The notes under the pieces are model-generated. The model was not told the origin of the DNA and made no database searches. It saw nothing but the letters and a program-made list of their open reading frames with translations. From assembly GCA_015206935.1 (NCBI GenBank), contig JADEXW010000001.1:1-36936 (forward strand): a stretch of 36,936 nucleotides of DNA. The letters are read 5' to 3'. This stretch comes from Pseudanabaenaceae cyanobacterium LEGE 13415 (lineage in GTDB: Bacteria; Cyanobacteriota; Cyanobacteriia; Leptolyngbyales; Leptolyngbyaceae). Position 1 is the stretch's first letter; each line of letters opens with the position of its first letter. Shown in pieces: positions 7,428-16,568 of this stretch. The position numbers and the translations under genes are program-made.

Positions 7428-8477
7428 TTAATCACCTTGCGCTTCTTCAAGATTTAACAAACTCACAATCACACCTGCGATCGGTACAGATAAAAAGACA
7501 CCAAGCAGTCCTGACACTCGTGTTCCTACTAAGAGCGCAAAAAATACAATCACAGGACTCAGATGCACCGTCGTTTGCATCACACGCGGTGCTAGTAGAT
7601 TGTCTTGTAGTTGCTGTAGAATCACACAAATCGCCAGTACCTTGAGTGCTGTTAGCCAGCCGCTCTGCACTAAGATGATTAAGCAAACAACTGTTACACC
7701 CAACGTTGCACCAATACCAGGAATTAAGTCAAATACACCAACCGTTACTGCAAGCAAAAACGAAAATGGGATCTCAAACAGCACAAACACAAGAAAAGTT
7801 GCAACACTCAACAGAAATGAAATGAGTAATTGACCTTGAAGAAATCCGACAAAGTTCGTTTGCACTGCTGCCGCGACTCGCTTTCGATGCTGGGATGGCA
7901 CTAATTTCAGTACCAGTTGCCAGAGTTTTGCGCCATCAATTAACATAAAAAAGGCAACGACGAGAATAATAATGAATGTGACATAGTTTTGTAAAAGAAT
8001 TGGTAGAGAACTCACTGCCCAATTGAATCCAGCCGTAAATACGTTACGAACCTGAAGCTCGATCGCATCAAGGTTGAGCGGAATATTTTGGGCTGCGAAT
8101 AGAGATTGCAACTGGTCGAGTGGATTGTTTGTCGTATTGAGCGACTGTAGTAATAACGTGGTTAATTGCTGAATTTGATTGGTGAGTGTGAGCGCGATCG
8201 CGATGACTGCGACAAGAATAATAATCAGGCTCGAAGCAATGACTAAACTGAGTGCAACGCTTCTCTTCATAAAGCGCTGTAAATAGCGCACTGGATAGTT
8301 TAAGATAAGAGCGAGAATGGCGGAAATCGCAAACACGAAGATAACATATTCAAAATATTGAAACAGGGCAACAAACGCCCAACCGGAGGCAAAGAATAGC
8401 AGAAAACGAACTAAAGCGTTTGTGCTAATTCGACTCCAAAGCGGAGAATGATGGTTGGAATTCGTCGATCGACTCAT
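7428..8477 (-). CDS. AI-2E/UPF0118-family membrane permease
   Basis: A protein of about 349 residues with many hydrophobic helices, matching the AI-2E transporter (UPF0118, YdgG/TqsA/PerM) family. The N-terminal pair of helices (FLLFFASGWAFVALF, FVFAISAILALIL) precedes the family pattern NYPVRYLQRF, a polar central region with Gln-rich helices, and the C-terminal block with FDLIPGIGATLG and SPVIVFFALLVG, where Pro and Gly spacing is typical. Members export small molecules or ions; the name AI-2 transporter comes from one E. coli member, and the substrate here is unknown. I place the start at ATG 8477 (MSRSTNS) rather than an upstream TTG at 8516, because the latter lacks a binding site and adds a basic stretch outside the family. 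It is transcribed towards the export locus and divergently from the oxoprolinase. Confidence 0.88.
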   Translation of the reverse strand: MSRSTNSNHHSPLWSRISTNALVRFLLFFASGWAFVALFQYFEYVIFVFAISAILALILNYPVRYLQRFMKRSVALSLVIASSLIIILVAVIAIALTLTNQIQQLTTLLLQSLNTTNNPLDQLQSLFAAQNIPLNLDAIELQVRNVFTAGFNWAVSSLPILLQNYVTFIIILVVAFFMLIDGAKLWQLVLKLVPSQHRKRVAAAVQTNFVGFLQGQLLISFLLSVATFLVFVLFEIPFSFLLAVTVGVFDLIPGIGATLGVTVVCLIILVQSGWLTALKVLAICVILQQLQDNLLAPRVMQTTVHLSPVIVFFALLVGTRVSGLLGVFLSVPIAGVIVSLLNLEEAQGD

Positions 8478-8691
8478 AACCGTTGTGACTCTCTTGAACT
8501 TTCTACCGCACCGCAAAATGAGTCGATAGAACTCTGTTTAAAGTCCAAATTCCATGAGCAGAAAGCAGAAATTTGAACAAACGAAAATATCTAAAATCAT
8601 GTCTAAAACTCCGTCAATCAACATCATCCCTTGGAGGCTTGCCTATCGCCTGAATACGATGAATATCTAGGCAATGTTGATGAAAAAGTTC

Positions 8692-8696
8692 AGAGG
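8692..8696 (+). promoter_or_regulatory. Ribosome binding site that decides the oxoprolinase start
   Basis: AGAGG at 8692-8696 is placed five bases before ATG 8702. An in-frame GTG at 8696-8698 shares a base with this site and so would have no binding site of its own. Confidence 0.6.
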
Positions 8697-8701
8697 TGAT
8701 C

Positions 8702-11700
8702 ATGCTCAAAGTATTTGCCGATCGAGGAGGAACATTTACAGATTTAGTAGCCGTCACAGATGATGCAAAAATCATCGATCGACTATCAACCCAGTCTGAA
8801 CGCTTCCAAATTACATCGCTTGCAGATCAGTCCTGGATCATTATCTATAAATTGCTCTCAGAGCAACCCGAACAGTATCAAGATGCAGTCATTCAAGGGA
8901 TTCGAGACATTTTAGGATTGTCCAGCGATCAACCGATTCCATCTAGAGCAGTTGAAGTCGTGAAGATGGGAACAACGGTTGCCACAAATGCTTTATTAGA
9001 GCGCAAAGGGGAACGAACCTTGCTACTGATCACCGAAGGATTTCGAGATGCACTCGCAATCGGCTATCAGAATCGTCCAAATATCTTTGCGCGGCAGATT
9101 GTTCTACCAGAGCGAGTTTATGAACGAGTGATTGAAGTTAAAGAACGCTACACAGCACAAGGAGAAGAGATCGTTCCAATCACCGCTGAAGAAGAAGTAA
9201 GACTTACGACACTGTTACGGGAAGCTTATACCGATGGAATTCAAGCCGTTGCGATCGCATTTCTGCATAGTTATCGCTATCCGCAACACGAACAGCAGAT
9301 TGCAGCGATCGCGCATCGCATTGGCTTTACTCAAATCTCTATTTCTCATGAAGTAAGTCCATTGATGAAGCTGATTCGTCGAGGGGATACAACGGTGATC
9401 GATGCGTATCTTTCTCCGATTCTCAGGCAATATGTCGATCGAGTTGGATCAGCACTGCAATCCACAACTAAGCTAGAGTTCATGAAATCTGATGGTGGAC
9501 TTACTGAAGCACAACGATTTCAAGGTAAAGATAGTATTCTTTCTGGTCCTGCTGGTGGCATTGTTGGAGCGGTAAAAACCAGTACTGCTGCGGGATTTGA
9601 TAAAATCATTGGCTTTGATATGGGAGGAACTTCAACGGATGTATCTCACTACAATGGAGAGTATGAGCGCACGTTTGAAACTGAAGTTGCAGGCGTGCGA
9701 TTGTGTGCCCCAATGATGTCGATTCATACGGTTGCAGCGGGTGGCGGATCAATCTTGCAGTTTGATGGATCGCGCTACAGAGTAGGACCAGAATCGGCTG
9801 GAGCAAATCCCGGGCCTGCTTGCTATCGGAAAGGCGGATCGTTAACTGTGACCGATTGCAATGTTCGATTAGGTAAAATTCAGCCTGAATTCTTTCCGCA
9901 AGTATTTGGATCTGAGGGAAATTTGCCACTCGATCGAGCAATTGTAGAGCAAGAATTCGCAGCACTGACCGCAGAAATTCAAGCGAAAACCGGAGATACT
10001 CGCACTGATGAACAGGTTGCCGCTGGATTTTTGGAAATTGCGATCGACAAAATGGCGAATGCAATCAAAAAGATTTCCGTTCAACGCGGCTATGATGTCA
10101 CGCAATACACGCTCTGTTGCTTCGGAGGTGCAGGAGGGCAACATGCTTGTCTAATTGCTGAAGCGCTGGGAATGACAAAAATTTTTATTCATCCGTTTGC
10201 TGGAGTGCTTTCGGCATATGGGATTGGACTCGCAGATGTACGAACTTTGAAAGAGAAAGCGATCGAAGCTCCTTTAAGCACAGAGCAAATTTCTACATTA
10301 GAACAAACATTGTTAATGCTTGATACAGAAAGTCGATCAGAAATTATTGCTCAAGGAAAAAGTAGCGATCGCATTGAAACGATTTTCAAGGTGCGTTTAC
10401 GCTATCAAGGAACCGATTCTGCTTTAACCGTGAACTTCGATCGAGCAGAAACAATGAGACAGCAGTTTGAGGAAATCTACCAGCAGCGCTATGGATTTTC
10501 AATGCCCGATAAAGGGTTAATTGTTGAAGCGGTTTCAGTAGAAGCGCTTGCACATACCGATTCAATTACAGAACGTTTGATTGCTGAAGGTCGATCGACT
10601 CCACTTCGGTCAATTGCAACTGTTCGGATCTACACGAAAGGAGCTTGGCACGACACTCCCGTTTATCGTCGGCAAGATTTAAGACCTGGAGATCGTATTA
10701 CTGGTGCAGCTTTGATTCTGGAACCGACTGGAACGAATGTGGTTGAGCCTGGGTGGTGTACAGAACTCACACAACAGAACTATCTAATCTTGAGCAAAAT
10801 TAAGGAGGTTCAGGAGCTTTCTACAGCCATTTCACCTGTTGCGGCAACTCCTGATCCAGTATTGTTGGAGATTTTTAATAACTTGGTTCGCGCGATCGCA
10901 GAAGAGATGGGAATCACGCTTCAGAACACAAGCTACTCAGTCAACATCAAAGAACGGCTCGATTTCTCTTGCGCTATCTTTGATCAATTCGGGCAACTGG
11001 TCGCAAATGCTCCTCATATTCCCGTTCATCTAGGTTCAATGAGCGAAAGTGTGAGTCGTTTAATACGGGCTAAAGGCAATGTACTAAAACCTGGAGACGC
11101 TTTCGCCTCGAACAATCCTTATAACGGCGGTACTCATTTACCAGACATCACAGTGATTACTCCGGTGTTTGTTCCGAATCGCCCTACACCGATGTTTTAT
11201 GTTGCTTCGCGGGGACATCATGCGGATATTGGCGGAATCACACCCGGATCAATGCCGCCCCATAGTACGACGATCGACCAAGAAGGCATTTTGCTCGACA
11301 ATGTGCAAATCGTCGATCGCGGAAAGTTTCAAGAAGCAGACCTCTTAGAAATTCTCACAACCGGAAACTATCCCGTTCGTAATCCAGTTCAGAACTTAGC
11401 CGATTTACAAGCTCAGATTGCAGCAAATGAGCGCGGCGTACAGGAACTCTGTCGCATTGTTGAACAATACGGATTAGAAGTCGTACAAGCTTACATGCAG
11501 CATGTTCAGAACAATGCAGAAGAATCCGTTCGGCGCGTGATTGATGTTCTGAAACCCGGTTGCTTCGACTATCTGATGGACGATGGCAGCAAAATTTGTG
11601 TTGATATTCAAATCGATCGTACAACTCGATCGGCTCGAATTGATTTCACCGGAACTTCTCCACAGCAATCCACAAATCTCAATGCTCCTCTAGCAATTTG

Positions 11701-12379
11701 CAAAGCTGTAGTACTCTATGTTTTTCGTACCTTAGTTAATGATGATATTCCACTCAATGCAGGCTGTCTGAAACCGCTTGAAATCATTGTTCCTGAAGGT
11801 TGTTTGCTCAATCCGCGTTCTCCTGCTGCGGTCGTTGCTGGCAATGTCGAAACCTCACAAGCGATCGCGAATTCACTTTACGGTGCATTAGGAGTGATGG
11901 CAGCCTCTCAAGGCACAATGAATAACTTTACTTTTGGCAATGAGCAACATCAGTACTATGAAACAATCTGCGGAGGATCAGGAGCAGGGGCGACCTTTGA
12001 TGGAACCGATGCCGTTCAAACTCATATGACGAATTCACGGCTCACTGATCCAGAAGTTCTAGAATGGCGCTTTCCGGTATTGATCCAAGCCTTTTCAATT
12101 CGATCGAACAGTGGTGGACGTGGAAAACATCAAGGTGGAAATGGTGTGATTCGTTGTATTCAGTTTCGAGAAGCAATGACGGCTGCTATCTTGTCTGGAC
12201 ACCGAATCGTGCCACCATTTGGTTTGGCGGGTGGCGAATCGGGTACAACGGGACGTAACTTTGTTATTCGGTACAATGGCTCGATCGAACCTCTTGCTAA
12301 CAAAGCAGAAGTTTCGATGAATCCAGGTGATGTCTTCGTGATTGAAACTCCCGGAGGTGGCGGATTTGGAATGTATTAA
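8702..12379 (+). CDS. 5-oxoprolinase/hydantoinase, fused HyuA and HyuB parts
   Basis: A 1225-residue protein with the full layout of ATP-dependent 5-oxoprolinase (OPLAH type). The HyuA part covers about 1-700: the ATPase start FADRGGTFTDLVAV, GTTVATNALLERKGE, and the phosphate motif FDMGGTSTDVSHY near residue 305. The HyuB part begins near residue 718: LEIFNNLVRAIAEEMG, PHIPVHLGSM, GDAFASNNPYNGGTHLPD, GHHADIGG, and a Gly-rich end TPGGGGFGMY. Such enzymes use ATP to open 5-oxoproline to glutamate, or related hydantoins; the exact substrate cannot be read from sequence. Start: AGAGG at 8692-8696 is five bases before ATG 8702, whereas a GTG at 8696 overlaps that site and is a poorer choice. It stands alone, divergent from the permease. 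Confidence 0.93.
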   Translation: MLKVFADRGGTFTDLVAVTDDAKIIDRLSTQSERFQITSLADQSWIIIYKLLSEQPEQYQDAVIQGIRDILGLSSDQPIPSRAVEVVKMGTTVATNALLERKGERTLLLITEGFRDALAIGYQNRPNIFARQIVLPERVYERVIEVKERYTAQGEEIVPITAEEEVRLTTLLREAYTDGIQAVAIAFLHSYRYPQHEQQIAAIAHRIGFTQISISHEVSPLMKLIRRGDTTVIDAYLSPILRQYVDRVGSALQSTTKLEFMKSDGGLTEAQRFQGKDSILSGPAGGIVGAVKTSTAAGFDKIIGFDMGGTSTDVSHYNGEYERTFETEVAGVRLCAPMMSIHTVAAGGGSILQFDGSRYRVGPESAGANPGPACYRKGGSLTVTDCNVRLGKIQPEFFPQVFGSEGNLPLDRAIVEQEFAALTAEIQAKTGDTRTDEQVAAGFLEIAIDKMANAIKKISVQRGYDVTQYTLCCFGGAGGQHACLIAEALGMTKIFIHPFAGVLSAYGIGLADVRTLKEKAIEAPLSTEQISTLEQTLLMLDTESRSEIIAQGKSSDRIETIFKVRLRYQGTDSALTVNFDRAETMRQQFEEIYQQRYGFSMPDKGLIVEAVSVEALAHTDSITERLIAEGRSTPLRSIATVRIYTKGAWHDTPVYRRQDLRPGDRITGAALILEPTGTNVVEPGWCTELTQQNYLILSKIKEVQELSTAISPVAATPDPVLLEIFNNLVRAIAEEMGITLQNTSYSVNIKERLDFSCAIFDQFGQLVANAPHIPVHLGSMSESVSRLIRAKGNVLKPGDAFASNNPYNGGTHLPDITVITPVFVPNRPTPMFYVASRGHHADIGGITPGSMPPHSTTIDQEGILLDNVQIVDRGKFQEADLLEILTTGNYPVRNPVQNLADLQAQIAANERGVQELCRIVEQYGLEVVQAYMQHVQNNAEESVRRVIDVLKPGCFDYLMDDGSKICVDIQIDRTTRSARIDFTGTSPQQSTNLNAPLAICKAVVLYVFRTLVNDDIPLNAGCLKPLEIIVPEGCLLNPRSPAAVVAGNVETSQAIANSLYGALGVMAASQGTMNNFTFGNEQHQYYETICGGSGAGATFDGTDAVQTHMTNSRLTDPEVLEWRFPVLIQAFSIRSNSGGRGKHQGGNGVIRCIQFREAMTAAILSGHRIVPPFGLAGGESGTTGRNFVIRYNGSIEPLANKAEVSMNPGDVFVIETPGGGGFGMY

Positions 12380-12385
12380 ACAACT

Positions 12386-12418
12386 CAGGGGATTGAACAA
12401 TGACCCTGCTTAATTTTT
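12386..12418 (+). terminator. Weak hairpin plus T-run after the oxoprolinase gene
   Basis: CAGGG at 12386-12390 can pair with CCCTG at 12404-12408 across a 13-base loop, and a T6 run lies at about 12413-12418. The stem is short, so this is a tentative terminator for the gene ending at 12379. Confidence 0.35.
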
Positions 12419-12494
12419 TCTACTGATCGAAGCAAAAAAGACTTGTGTATGTACAGTAGCGCTCGGATGCCGAGTCAAACAAAAGTTAACGAAA

Positions 12495-12704
12495 TTGCTA
12501 CGTTTCTACAAATCACGGATTCCGATTATAACGCTGAGTGACTCAGGCAGTGAAACAGATATTTTTGATAGTTATGCCCTACAAGGCAATAGTTACGTGA
12601 TTAAATTCTCAGATCACGATCGACTACGACTGATTGTGCAACGAATCAAAGCATTTTGGTTAGAAATTGTGACGCTACCGATTGGTAGAAGCTCACTCTT
12701 TTGA
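12495..12704 (+). pseudogene. C-terminal half of an Rcp-type response regulator
   Basis: The open frame reads IPIITLSDSGSETDIFDSYA, then GNSYVIKFSDHDRLRLIV and AFWLEIVTLP. This matches the second half of cyanobacterial Rcp1-like single-domain response regulators, with the conserved Thr/Ser at the end of beta-4 (TLSDS) and the conserved Lys of beta-5 (VIK), although the usual Pro after Lys is Phe. The first half, including the acidic pocket and phosphorylated Asp, is absent; only a few in-frame residues precede it. The only start is a TTG without a binding site. It is most likely a truncated remnant. It sits beside a second receiver fragment from a different kind of protein. Confidence 0.62.
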
Positions 12705-12756
12705 GAATTTTGATTAAAATCTTCTAAGTCTTATCAATCTAAAAATCAACGTTGTA

Positions 12757-13158
12757 TTGATTCAATCAACGTCGAATCGATTTGTTTTAATCAAAGAAGT
12801 TCTTCTTTTTTATTTAACAATTCGATTCCACTTTTCTTTGGTTCTTAAGGTATGCTACCAAGTTCTCATTGCTCAAAATGGCGTAGAAGCGATCGCGTTA
12901 ATGAGTCAAAATCAACAACGGATTCGGTGTGTATTGATGGATTTAATGATGCCAACTTTAGACGGTCTTACCACATTGCCAGTATTGCGCCGCTCTAATC
13001 CAAATCTTTGCGCGATCGCAATGAGTGGATTAACGGCAACTGAGAGTATGACTCAAGTGGAAAGACTCGGCTTTCAAGGTTTTTTGCAAAAGCCCTTCAC
13101 TCGGAAAGACTTACTGCAAATGCTTGGCTTACATCTTCACTCAACTCACTCAGATTAG
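12757..13158 (+). pseudogene. Truncated receiver domain, likely from a hybrid histidine kinase
   Basis: From about 12850 the frame encodes YQVLIAQNGVEAIAL, RIRCVLMDLMMPTLDGL, NPNLCAIAMSGL, and FLQKPFTRKDLLQMLG. This is a receiver domain from its second helix onward, with the phosphoacceptor Asp in VLMD and the Lys in QKPF. The style is that of receivers at the C-terminus of cyanobacterial hybrid kinases. The first beta strand and acidic pair are missing: the upstream residues (LIKEVLLFYLTIRFHF) do not fit the fold. It has either lost its front or is a rearranged remnant. The kinase body is not in the window. A short functional protein is unlikely but not excluded. Confidence 0.62.
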
Positions 13159-13222
13159 AAGCAAAGCTGAATCAGGGATAAATTGTCGGGGAATTCTCGA
13201 TCGCAATTAGTTGTTTCGTTGA

Positions 13223-13493
13223 TTGATATTCCAGTCGAGGGCGGGGCAGTGCAACGAACGGCGGGATTTTATTAAGGAGCAGATCCCTAAAGATGGTGTA
13301 AAACAGTACTATCTCCATGTGATTTGGAGCGATCGTGGAACGGCTTATCTCCGCAATCCTGACTTACTCTCTCAAAGTGACGGGTGACTATCTTGGAATG
13401 GATGTGAATGTTTCAATTCGTAAGCTGGGAACGATGCCAGACTTTGAAGCCGCTCCGAGAGTGCCAATGGTTGTGTCTAAAGAGGGACGGTAG
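13223..13493 (+). pseudogene. Two overlapping unidentified coding scraps
   Basis: One frame, open from a TTG at 13223 to TGA 13385-13387, reads QCNERRDFIKEQIPKDGVK, then YYLHVIWSDRGTAYLRNP. A second frame from GTG 13335 to TAG 13491-13493 reads VERLISAILTYSLKVTGDYL and ends PRVPMVVSKEGR. The GTG follows GGAG at 13326-13329. Both look protein-like, and the pair could be one gene split by a frameshift near 13370-13385, or a 52-residue small protein over a dead reading frame. I recognise neither. It lies between the receiver fragments and the photolyase gene, in a stretch that appears decayed. Confidence 0.35.
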
Positions 13494-13543
13494 ACTATTG
13501 TTTTATTGCGATAGGATAAATCTTTGTTGAGCGAAGCACGAAG

Positions 13544-15136
13544 ATGAAAACTGGAGTTTGGGTACTGGGCGACCAGCTTTGGACAGGGCAATCCGCATTG
13601 CAAAGTTGTTATAGCGATCGAGAAAATATTCCTGTCTTTTTCGTTGAGTCGCTCAATCACGCTCAACGATTACCGTATCATCTGCAAAAGATTGTTCTTG
13701 TTTGGTCAGCAATGCGCCATTTTGCTGAAGAACTACGACAAGAGGGCTGGACAGTTGAATATACAGCCTCGGTTGATTTCAAAACGCCTTTGTTGCACTG
13801 GATCGAGAAGCATCAGATCAGCGAATTGCGAATCATGTCTCCGGTCGATCGACCTTTTAAGAAATTAATTGCATCGCTTGAATTACCTTGCACTGTTACC
13901 TTCACCCCGAACAATCGATTTATTTGGGAAGATCAGGAGTTTGTAGACTGGGCGAAGACTCGAAAACGCTTACTGATGGAGGATTTTTATCGGGAAGGAC
14001 GGCAGCGATTTAACATTCTGATGGAAGGAGATCAGCCGATTGGGGGAAGATGGAACTTCGATCGAGAAAATCGTAAACCTCCAAAAGGCAAACTTACGCT
14101 TCCTGAAGCACTTTGGTTTGAACCCGATAGCATCACGCAAGAGGTAATTGATTGGATTAAACAATCTACTTTATTTCAGGATAGTCAAACCTATTGGGAG
14201 ATTGAACTGTTTCGCTGGGGGGTGACTCGCAAGCAAGCCTTACAAGTTCTAGACTTTTTTATTGAAACTCGACTCTCTAATTTTGGTCCGTATCAAGATG
14301 CAATGGTAACGGGTGAACAAACGATGTGGCACGCCATGTTATCGCCCTATCTCAATATCGGACTATTGCATCCCTTGGAAGTGGTACAAGCGGCTGAACG
14401 AGCGTTTCATGCCAATCGTGAGAAGTGGGCGATGAATAGCATCGAAGGCTTTGTGCGACAGGTGATTGGATGGCGTGAATACATGCATGGGATCTATGTT
14501 TATATGGGCGAAGATTATCCCGATCGTAATTATTTCAATCACACGCATCCGCTTCCTAGCTTCTACTGGACAGGTGAAACAAAGATGAACTGTCTACATC
14601 ATGTTTTGAATCAAGTGAAAGAAACCGGATATGCTCACCACATTCAACGATTGATGGTTCTGAATAACTTTGCTTTGATTGCGGGTATTTCACCTCAAGA
14701 ATTGCAAGATTGGTTTCACACGGCATTCATTGATGGATATGACTGGGTGATGCAAGCCAATGTGATTGGAATGGGACAGTATGCAGATGGTGGAATGATG
14801 GCATCTAAACCCTATGCCGCGTCTGCAAATTACATCAATAACATGAGCGATTATTGTAAGCATTGTGCCTATAATCCAAAGCGTCGAACTGGAGAAGATG
14901 CTTGTCCGTTTAACCTGATGTATTGGGACTTCTTAGCGCGACACTATGACAAGCTAAAACCAAATCCTCGAATGTTCCAAATCATGGCAAACTTAGAGCG
15001 AATCTTACCCGAAGAACTAGAGCAGATCCGTCAACAGGCAGAACAATGGCGCACCGAGAACTTACATACTGAATATCGGCTTCCTTCTACGCCCGATCAT
15101 GGATCAACTCACGCAACTCCGCAATCAGTATCTTGA
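13544..15136 (+). CDS. phrB: FeS-type bacterial photolyase/cryptochrome (PhrB-like, likely 6-4 photolyase)
   Basis: A 530-residue protein of the FeS-BCP (cryptochrome/photolyase-related, DPRP) branch. The N-terminal Rossmann-like antenna domain begins KTGVWVLGDQLWTGQSAL. The C-terminal helical FAD domain contains GFVRQVIGWREYMHGIY, HHIQRLMVLNNFALIAGI and GMGQYADGGMMASKPYAASA. Four cysteines fall at residues 350, 438, 441 and 454 (MNCLHH, YCKHC, DACPF). These are the positions of the [4Fe-4S] ligands that I recall for Agrobacterium PhrB, which repairs 6-4 photoproducts. Blue-light DNA repair is therefore the likely role; signalling as a cryptochrome is possible. A small gene overlaps its end and a radical SAM lyase-like gene lies convergently beyond. 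Confidence 0.93.
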   Translation: MKTGVWVLGDQLWTGQSALQSCYSDRENIPVFFVESLNHAQRLPYHLQKIVLVWSAMRHFAEELRQEGWTVEYTASVDFKTPLLHWIEKHQISELRIMSPVDRPFKKLIASLELPCTVTFTPNNRFIWEDQEFVDWAKTRKRLLMEDFYREGRQRFNILMEGDQPIGGRWNFDRENRKPPKGKLTLPEALWFEPDSITQEVIDWIKQSTLFQDSQTYWEIELFRWGVTRKQALQVLDFFIETRLSNFGPYQDAMVTGEQTMWHAMLSPYLNIGLLHPLEVVQAAERAFHANREKWAMNSIEGFVRQVIGWREYMHGIYVYMGEDYPDRNYFNHTHPLPSFYWTGETKMNCLHHVLNQVKETGYAHHIQRLMVLNNFALIAGISPQELQDWFHTAFIDGYDWVMQANVIGMGQYADGGMMASKPYAASANYINNMSDYCKHCAYNPKRRTGEDACPFNLMYWDFLARHYDKLKPNPRMFQIMANLERILPEELEQIRQQAEQWRTENLHTEYRLPSTPDHGSTHATPQSVS

Positions 15137-15410
15137 ACTGACAAACCGGGTACTTCCAAGCCTTGCAAGCTCTCGAAAGTTTCCGGTTCGATACAATCAC
15201 TGTTTTCAGCGAATTATTCTGGATAATTTATTCGATCGATGTTGGTATGAAGTTCTAGAACGTAAACGCATTCCTGCGTATCAACAGTTGAGCGAAGACC
15301 AGTTAGAAAAAGCGATCGCATTAGCGAACACGATTATCGCTCAACCCGATTCGTATCTAGAGCAGCTTAACCAGAACAGTCTCCGATGGCGCGGACATCA
15401 GAACGCATAA
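15099..15410 (+). CDS. Conserved small protein overlapping the photolyase end
   Basis: A 103-residue protein, MDQLTQLRNQYLELTNRVLP at its start, then FPVRYNHCFQRIILDNLF, CWYEVLERKRIPAYQQL, and a helical tail rich in Gln and Asn. It overlaps the photolyase by 38 bases in another frame, suggesting translational coupling, and its stop overlaps the convergent SPL-like gene by 13 bases. It looks like a family found as a stand-alone short protein in cyanobacteria, sometimes loosely labelled acetyltransferase, but I see no acetyl-CoA-binding motif. Two cysteines (NHC, RCW) and a Trp-rich middle are the only notable residues. Function is unknown; a link to photolyase is inferred from overlap. Confidence 0.72.
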   Translation: MDQLTQLRNQYLELTNRVLPSLASSRKFPVRYNHCFQRIILDNLFDRCWYEVLERKRIPAYQQLSEDQLEKAIALANTIIAQPDSYLEQLNQNSLRWRGHQNA

Positions 15411-16513
15411 CGGATGGTGCAATAAGGTAAGCGCTCCTTCAACAGTCCCGTCAAACCCTCAACCAATGTGCCCTTAAAGCCGCGTTTATAGCGAACATTC
15501 TTGCCGCCCGTCTGTGAATACTTCGTCTCTTGCAAATCCGGTCTCCAGAGCAATTCCTCGCCTTGGGGATGCCAGCCTAAGTTCACTTCGTGCAGCTTAT
15601 CATTGTGAGTGAGGAAAATAACTTCGGCTTGGAGTTGGGCTTTGGCTCGATCGCTTAACGTATCATCAATCTGCTCAAACAATTCTGAATAGTCTTCGAG
15701 CCAATTCTCGTCATAGATCACAGGCGCAAAGTTGACGTGAACCTCATAACCAGCGTCTACAAAGTCATTAATTGCAGCGATACGATCGTCGATCGCAGAT
15801 GTCCGAATATCGACAATCTGAGCTTTCTTCTGTGGCATCAAGCTAAACCGAATCCGCGTCTTGCCTTGTGGATCGTAATCCAGCATGGCAGGATTCACCC
15901 GCTTCGTGGCAAAAGTCGCCTTTGCATTCGGCAATGTCCGAAACAGTGCAATCAAATCCTTGACGTTATCGCAAACGGCAGCATCGACTGAACAATCACT
16001 ATTCTCGCCAATCTCATAGACCCAGTACTGCGGATCAACTTGATTCGGCTCTAACTTGAAACCTTGCTTGGCACTATGCCGCGATAGATACTGCTGAATC
16101 CGCTCAATGTTCACAAAAGTCGTGATCGGATTCGCGAAACCCTTACGCCGAGCAACATAGCAGTACGTACATGCCATCGCACAGCCATTTGCGTGAGAGG
16201 GTGCAACGAAATCTGAACTACGACAATTGGGACGGGCTTGAAGCGACTTCTTAACACCGAGAACTAAGACCGATCGCTTAATCCGATTCCAATCCCCAAC
16301 CGAATCTGCATTGCCATTCAGCTCTGGAATCTGCCAATGAGAAGCAACCTCAATCCGAGTGGCATCAGGATGCTGATCAAAAATCTCTTGAGCGCGAGGA
16401 TAGTCTAAAACCGCTGGTTCAAAGTAAATCTCTCGAATGTTGAGCAAACGGTTTAGCTCGTCCGTGGAGTGATGAAGTGATAAAACCAAAAGACAACTCT
16501 GCATACTCGTCAT
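15398..16513 (-). CDS. Spore-photoproduct-lyase-like radical SAM protein
   Basis: A 371-residue radical SAM protein of the SPL family. The cluster motif is C-x3-C-x2-C in GCAMACTYCYVARRKGF near residue 120. It is preceded by the N-terminal region with FEPAVLDYPRAQEI, and followed by FATKRVNPAMLDYDPQGKTRIRFSL (given by its parts FATKRVN and RIRFSLM) and YEVHVNFAPVIYDENW. True spore photoproduct lyase reverses the thymine dimer of spores; cyanobacteria form no such spores, so this homologue must act on another lesion or substrate. It lies tail to tail with the photolyase pair, overlapping by 13 bases, which hints at a DNA-repair setting. The start is ATG 16513; ATG 16504 is a second possibility. 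Confidence 0.88.
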   Translation of the reverse strand: MTSMQSCLLVLSLHHSTDELNRLLNIREIYFEPAVLDYPRAQEIFDQHPDATRIEVASHWQIPELNGNADSVGDWNRIKRSVLVLGVKKSLQARPNCRSSDFVAPSHANGCAMACTYCYVARRKGFANPITTFVNIERIQQYLSRHSAKQGFKLEPNQVDPQYWVYEIGENSDCSVDAAVCDNVKDLIALFRTLPNAKATFATKRVNPAMLDYDPQGKTRIRFSLMPQKKAQIVDIRTSAIDDRIAAINDFVDAGYEVHVNFAPVIYDENWLEDYSELFEQIDDTLSDRAKAQLQAEVIFLTHNDKLHEVNLGWHPQGEELLWRPDLQETKYSQTGGKNVRYKRGFKGTLVEGLTGLLKERLPYCTIRYAF

Positions 16514-16568
16514 CTTTAATGTAGCGTAGTGGAATCACTGAAGCAGTAGGGTAATCCGAAGCGAGATG

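Noticed and set aside
8696-8701. GTG start for the oxoprolinase
   Set aside because: It overlaps the AGAGG binding site, which is well placed for ATG 8702.
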